Shown one piece after another: positions 6,307-9,265 of a stretch of 9,265 nt of DNA. The position numbers and the translations under genes were made by a program. The stretch comes from Comamonadaceae bacterium (lineage in GTDB: Bacteria; Pseudomonadota; Gammaproteobacteria; Burkholderiales; Burkholderiaceae_C), in NCBI GenBank assembly GCA_947371775.1, contig CANBQX010000074.1:1-9265 (forward strand), written 5' to 3'. Position 1 is the stretch's first letter. Each line of letters opens with the position of its first letter. The notes below the pieces were generated by a model. That model was not told the origin of the DNA. It did not search any database and worked only from the letters and a program-made list of their open reading frames with translations.

Positions 6307-6325
6307 AGCCCTTCGCAAGGAAGCT
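6307..6325 (+). promoter_or_regulatory. Ribosome-binding site of dctQ within a small hairpin
   Basis: The 25-bp gap between dctP and dctQ contains AAGGAAG (6317-6323), the dctQ ribosome-binding site. The sequence CCTT (6310-6313) just upstream can pair with AAGG (6317-6320), and AGC (6307-6309) with GCT (6323-6325). A fold of this kind would partly mask the site and lower initiation on dctQ. The stem is short and its significance is uncertain. Confidence 0.35.
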
Positions 6326-6327
6326 GT

Positions 6328-6882
6328 ATGCAAGAACCAAGCTCGTCGGCCAGCGCTGGCGTCTCCCCCCAAGACTTCGGCCCCTATGGGCGGGGGCTTT
6401 TTTCTGTCTCCAAAGGGCTGGCGCTGGTGGGCGGCGTGGTGTTCGTGGCGCTGGTGGTCATGAGCATTGTGAGCATCGTCGGGCGCAAGCTGTTTTCAGC
6501 GCCAGTGCCCGGCGACGTGGAGATCTTGCAAATGGCCGCAGCGTTTGCGTCGGCCACTTTCTTTGCCTATTGCCATTTGAATGGCGGTGATGTGAAGGTC
6601 GATTTCTTCACCTCCCGCGCTAGCGCCGCGACCACCCACCTGCTGGACGCCCTGGGCTCCGGCCTGGTGGGCGTGGCGGGCAGCTTGATTACCTGGCGCG
6701 CACTCGAGGGTGCTTTGGCGATTCGCGCCGCCGGAGAGACCAGCATGATTTTGGGCTGGCCCTTGTGGCTTGCACAGATTTTGATGGTGCCGGGTTTTGC
6801 CTTGCTGGCCTTGGCTGGCTTTTATCTGATGGCGCTGCATGTGCAGCGCCTGGTTGCGTCAACCCCGGGAGCATCGGCATGA
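6328..6882 (+). CDS. dctQ: TRAP transporter small permease subunit (DctQ family)
   Basis: This 184-residue inner-membrane protein has four predicted transmembrane helices at about residues 31-51, 67-84, 103-125 and 148-171. DctQ hallmarks are present: an Arg shortly after helix 1 (GRKLFSAPVPGDVEILQ, 52-68), the loop GDVKVDFF (87-94), and the GETSMILGWPLWLAQ segment (136-150) before helix 4. It pairs with the large subunit to form the Na+-driven permease served by DctP. The cytoplasmic N-terminus of about 28 residues is somewhat long and hydrophilic. The start at 6328 has AAGGAAG 4 nt upstream. Its stop overlaps the dctM start as ATGA. An intrinsic-terminator-like hairpin lies inside its first 25 codons. 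The gene symbol is the generic family name. Confidence 0.9.
   Translation: MQEPSSSASAGVSPQDFGPYGRGLFSVSKGLALVGGVVFVALVVMSIVSIVGRKLFSAPVPGDVEILQMAAAFASATFFAYCHLNGGDVKVDFFTSRASAATTHLLDALGSGLVGVAGSLITWRALEGALAIRAAGETSMILGWPLWLAQILMVPGFALLALAGFYLMALHVQRLVASTPGASA
6380..6403 (+). terminator. Terminator-like hairpin with T6 inside the start of dctQ
   Basis: GCCCC (6380-6384) pairs perfectly with GGGGC (6393-6397) across an 8-nt loop and is followed directly by TTTTTT (6398-6403), the form of a Rho-independent terminator. G6379 can add a wobble pair. An alternative 4-bp hairpin, GCCC-CTAT-GGGC (6380-6391), competes with it. It lies 52-75 nt into dctQ, just after the binding-protein gene, and encodes GPYGRGLF. 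Ribosomes translating dctQ would be expected to prevent folding, so termination would depend on dctQ translation. Its activity is inferred. Confidence 0.5.
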
Positions 6883-8210
6883 GTGGTATCGCGATTGGCG
6901 GCCTGATTTTTGGCGGCCTCATGCTGCTCTTGGTGCTGCGGGTGCCGATTGGCATTGCCATGTTCGCGGCGGGGGCTTCCGGCTACTTCTACCTGACCGA
7001 TGGCCAGCCCTTGCCGCTGCTCAATTTCTTGAAAAACATTGCCTATGCCCGCTTGTCGAACTACGACATTGTGGTGATTCCCCTGTTTTTGCTGATGGGC
7101 CAATTTGCCACGCATGGTGGTTTGAGTGCGGCGTTGTTTCGCTTTGTGGAGGCTTTTATGGGCCACTTCAAAGGCGGCATCGCCATGGCGGCCATCGGTG
7201 CCTGCGCAGGCTTTGGTGCGATTTGTGGCTCGTCCTTGGCCACTGCGGCCACCATGGGCCAGGTGGCCTTGCCCCAATTGCGGCGCTTCGGTTATTCGGG
7301 AGCCTTGTCCACGGGCGCTTTGGCTGCGGGCGGCACGCTGGGCATCATGATTCCGCCCTCGGTGCCGCTGGTGATTTATGCCATCCTGACCCAGGAGTCG
7401 ATCGGCAAGCTCTTTATGGCCGCCGTGTTGCCGGGTCTGATTGCGACTGCCGGCTACATGCTGGTGGTCAAAATCATCGTCACGCTGCGCCCCGAGTCCG
7501 GGCCTGCCGGCCCGCGGGTGCCGTGGAGCGAGCGCCTGAGCGCCACGCTGCATGTGGCACCGGTCTTGGCGGTGTTCCTGGTCGTCATCGTGGGTATTTA
7601 CGACGGCTGGGCCAACCCGACCGAAGCGGCGGCCATTGGCGCTGCGGCCTGTGGTGTGCTGGCCGTCATCAGTGGCGGCATGCGCACGCGGGGCTTGGTC
7701 GACAGCATTTTGGGCACCGCGCAGGCCACGGCCATGATTTATCTGGTGCTCTTGGGCGCTGACATGCTCAATACCGCTTTGGCACTTTCACAAATGCCGG
7801 TGGAATTGGCGGCCTGGGTGCAGGCCAGCGCCTTCAGCCCCATGGTGGTGATGGTGGCGATTCTGCTGATCTACATCTTCCTGGGTTGTGTGATGGACAG
7901 CCTGGCCATGATTCTGCTGACGATTCCGATCTTTTACCCCGTGGTCATGGGCCTGGACTTTTATGGCATGACCGCGACCGACAAGAGCGTGTGGTTCGGC
8001 ATTCTGGCGCTGATGGTGGTGGAGATCGGGCTCGTTCACCCGCCTGTGGGCATGAATGTATTCATCATCAACCGCCTGGCCAAGGACGTGCCACTGGTGG
8101 AAACCTTCAAGGGCGTGGTGCCGTTCTTGGTGTCCGACTTTTTGCGCATCGCGTTGCTGCTGGCCTTTCCCACGATCTCTTTGTACCTGGTGCACACCTT
8201 TCAGGCCTAA
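6879..8210 (+). CDS. dctM: TRAP transporter large permease subunit (DctM family)
   Basis: This 443-residue, highly hydrophobic inner-membrane protein has the length and motif order of DctM. The N-terminal part has RVPIGIAMFAAGASGYFYL (21-39). Next come the first re-entrant region with YDIVVIPLFLLMGQFATHGG (62-81) and the Na+-site motif GAICGSSLATAATMGQ (113-128). GGTLGIMIPPSVPLVIYA (151-168) follows, then a C-terminal inverted repeat ending in VEIGLVHPPVGMNVFIIN. It is the ion-coupled transport subunit carrying the substrate received from DctP. The ATG at 6879 overlaps the dctQ stop (ATGA), which identifies this start; an in-frame extension to 6765 would lie wholly within dctQ and is rejected. 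pobA starts 3 bp after its stop, so transport and hydroxylation are tightly linked. The gene symbol is the generic family name. Confidence 0.93.
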   Translation: MSGIAIGGLIFGGLMLLLVLRVPIGIAMFAAGASGYFYLTDGQPLPLLNFLKNIAYARLSNYDIVVIPLFLLMGQFATHGGLSAALFRFVEAFMGHFKGGIAMAAIGACAGFGAICGSSLATAATMGQVALPQLRRFGYSGALSTGALAAGGTLGIMIPPSVPLVIYAILTQESIGKLFMAAVLPGLIATAGYMLVVKIIVTLRPESGPAGPRVPWSERLSATLHVAPVLAVFLVVIVGIYDGWANPTEAAAIGAAACGVLAVISGGMRTRGLVDSILGTAQATAMIYLVLLGADMLNTALALSQMPVELAAWVQASAFSPMVVMVAILLIYIFLGCVMDSLAMILLTIPIFYPVVMGLDFYGMTATDKSVWFGILALMVVEIGLVHPPVGMNVFIINRLAKDVPLVETFKGVVPFLVSDFLRIALLLAFPTISLYLVHTFQA

Positions 8211-8213
8211 ACC

Positions 8214-9265
8214 ATGACCCACTCCCTTCGTACCCAGGTCGCCATCATTGGCGCGGGCCCCGCGGGCTTGCTGCTGGGGCAGCTCTTGCACAAGGCTGGC
8301 ATTGACGCGGTGATCGTGGAACGCCAAACGCCCGACTATGTGCTGGGCCGCATTCGGGCCGGTGTGTTGGAACAGACCACCATGGATCTGCTGGACGAGG
8401 CGGGCGTGGGGGCGCGCATGCACCGCGATGGGCTGGTGCACAGCGGCTTTGACATGCTGTTTGCGGGTCAGCGCCACCGGGTCGACTTGAACGCACTGAC
8501 GGACGGCCAAAAGGTGATGGTGTACGGCCAGACCGAAGTCACCCGCGACCTGATGGACGCCCGTACGCAGGCCGGATTGCCAAGCTATTACGAAGCCAGC
8601 GAGGTGCAGGTGCTGGACTTTGACACCGCACATCCCCGTGTCTGGTTTCAAAAAGACGGCGAGTCCTATGAGATTGCCTGCGATTTCATTGCCGGGTGCG
8701 ACGGCTTTCATGGTGTGTGCCGCGCCAGCGTGCCGCGCGGTGCCATTCAGGAGTTCGAGAAGGTTTACCCCTTCGGCTGGCTGGGTCTGTTGTCGGACAC
8801 GCCGCCGGTGCACCACGAGTTGATTTATGTGAACAGCCCGCGCGGCTTTGCGCTGTGCTCGCAGCGCAGCACCAGCCGCAGCCGCTACTACCTGCAGGTG
8901 CCCTTGAGCGATTCGCTGGACCAGTGGTCCGACGATGCCTTTTGGGCCGAGCTGCGTTTGCGCTTGGACGGCGAGGCCCGCGCGGCACTCGTGACGGGCC
9001 CCAGCATCGAAAAAAGCATTGCGCCTTTGCGCAGCTTTGTGACCGAGCCGATGCGCTTTGGGCGCATGTTTCTGGCGGGCGACGCCGCCCATATCGTGCC
9101 GCCCACGGGCGCTAAGGGCCTGAACCTGGCGGCCAGCGATGTGAAGTACCTGTCCCAGGCGTTTCAAGACTATTACCTGGAGCGCTCTGAGGCCGGTATA
9201 GACGCCTATTCGGCCCGCTGCCTGCGCCGCATTTGGAGGGCAGAGCGGTTTTCATGGTGGTTCAC
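8214..9265 (+). CDS. pobA: 4-hydroxybenzoate 3-monooxygenase (partial, 3' end outside window)
   Basis: The visible 350 residues match Pseudomonas PobA closely in order and spacing (offset +4); about 45 C-terminal residues lie beyond the window. It is a flavoprotein that hydroxylates 4-hydroxybenzoate to protocatechuate with NAD(P)H and O2. FAD-binding GAGPAGLLLG is at 13-22, GCDGFHG at 161-167, and FLAGDAAHIVPPTGAKGLNLAASD at 286-309. Active-site counterparts are Tyr205, Ser216, Arg218, Arg224, Tyr226 and Pro297 (Tyr201, Ser212, Arg214, Arg220, Tyr222 and Pro293 in Pseudomonas fluorescens). Residues that select NADPH there (Arg33, Gln34, Tyr38) are kept as Arg37, Gln38 and Tyr42, so NADPH use is predicted. 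The second active-site tyrosine (Tyr385) falls outside the window. The start is 3 bp after dctM with little ribosome-binding sequence, suggesting coupled translation. No frameshift is seen. Confidence 0.96.
   Translation, partial: MTHSLRTQVAIIGAGPAGLLLGQLLHKAGIDAVIVERQTPDYVLGRIRAGVLEQTTMDLLDEAGVGARMHRDGLVHSGFDMLFAGQRHRVDLNALTDGQKVMVYGQTEVTRDLMDARTQAGLPSYYEASEVQVLDFDTAHPRVWFQKDGESYEIACDFIAGCDGFHGVCRASVPRGAIQEFEKVYPFGWLGLLSDTPPVHHELIYVNSPRGFALCSQRSTSRSRYYLQVPLSDSLDQWSDDAFWAELRLRLDGEARAALVTGPSIEKSIAPLRSFVTEPMRFGRMFLAGDAAHIVPPTGAKGLNLAASDVKYLSQAFQDYYLERSEAGIDAYSARCLRRIWRAERFSWWF

Noticed and set aside
6617..6626. GCGCTAGCGC palindrome inside dctQ, also present at 14-23 after the phasin gene
   Set aside because: Only two short GC-rich copies in unrelated settings (coding versus 3' flank); no repeat array or mobile-element context, so chance is the simplest explanation.
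6765..6878. Upstream extension of dctM into dctQ
   Set aside because: ATGA stop-start overlap at 6879-6882 is typical of dctQ-dctM pairs and the extension translates dctQ out of frame.
7788..9167. Long open frame of about 459 codons on the minus strand, opposite dctM and pobA
   Set aside because: Same shadow effect: His/Gln/Arg/Gly-rich translation, no domain, and pobA on the plus strand is unmistakable.
1..9265. Mobile elements, CRISPR arrays, tRNA or other structured RNA genes
   Set aside because: No terminal inverted repeats, transposase motifs, regularly spaced repeats or tRNA-like cloverleaf sequences were seen on either strand.

Overview
The window looks like chromosomal DNA of a betaproteobacterium of the order Burkholderiales, most likely family Comamonadaceae (inferred, not proven). 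The reasons are the PHA phasin with PhaR-like operators, the GC-rich coding sequence with strong G/C third-position bias, and the pairing of a 4-oxalomesaconate tautomerase-type PrpF protein with PobA, which fits the protocatechuate 4,5-cleavage route known from Comamonas-type bacteria. No mobile element, tRNA, rRNA or CRISPR array is visible. Coding density is high; the longest gap without a gene is about 290 bp.

Layout. (1) 30-578, minus strand: a phasin (PHA granule coat protein). Its promoter is a clear sigma70 type, bracketed by two nearly identical 16-bp dyad elements that look like operators for the PHA-responsive repressor PhaR. (2) 871-3027, plus strand, divergent from the phasin: a compact three-gene unit encoding a hotdog (4HBT-like) acyl-CoA thioesterase, an FMN nitroreductase and a D-2-hydroxyacid dehydrogenase of glyoxylate/hydroxypyruvate reductase type. 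The first two overlap by ATGA. (3) 3063-3971, minus strand: a LysR-type regulator, convergent with group 2 and divergent from group 4. The 144-bp gap between it and group 4 holds two distinct inverted repeats. (4) 4116 to beyond 9265, plus strand: a tightly packed operon of a PrpF/GalD/LigU-type isomerase, a complete TRAP transporter (binding protein, small and large membrane subunits) and pobA (4-hydroxybenzoate 3-monooxygenase). pobA is cut by the window edge.

How it works together (inference): the TRAP system would import an aromatic acid, plausibly 4-hydroxybenzoate or a relative. PobA would convert 4-hydroxybenzoate to protocatechuate. The isomerase acts late in the protocatechuate/gallate 4,5-cleavage route, on 4-oxalomesaconate. 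The LysR protein is the likely local activator. Ring-cleavage dioxygenase, dehydrogenase, hydrolase, hydratase and aldolase genes are not in the window and would be expected downstream or elsewhere. An intrinsic-terminator-like hairpin with six Ts lies inside the start of the small TRAP subunit gene and may set binding-protein excess over the membrane subunits. The thioesterase can be speculatively linked to aromatic catabolism (hydroxybenzoyl-CoA to hydroxybenzoate), but its neighbours do not establish this.
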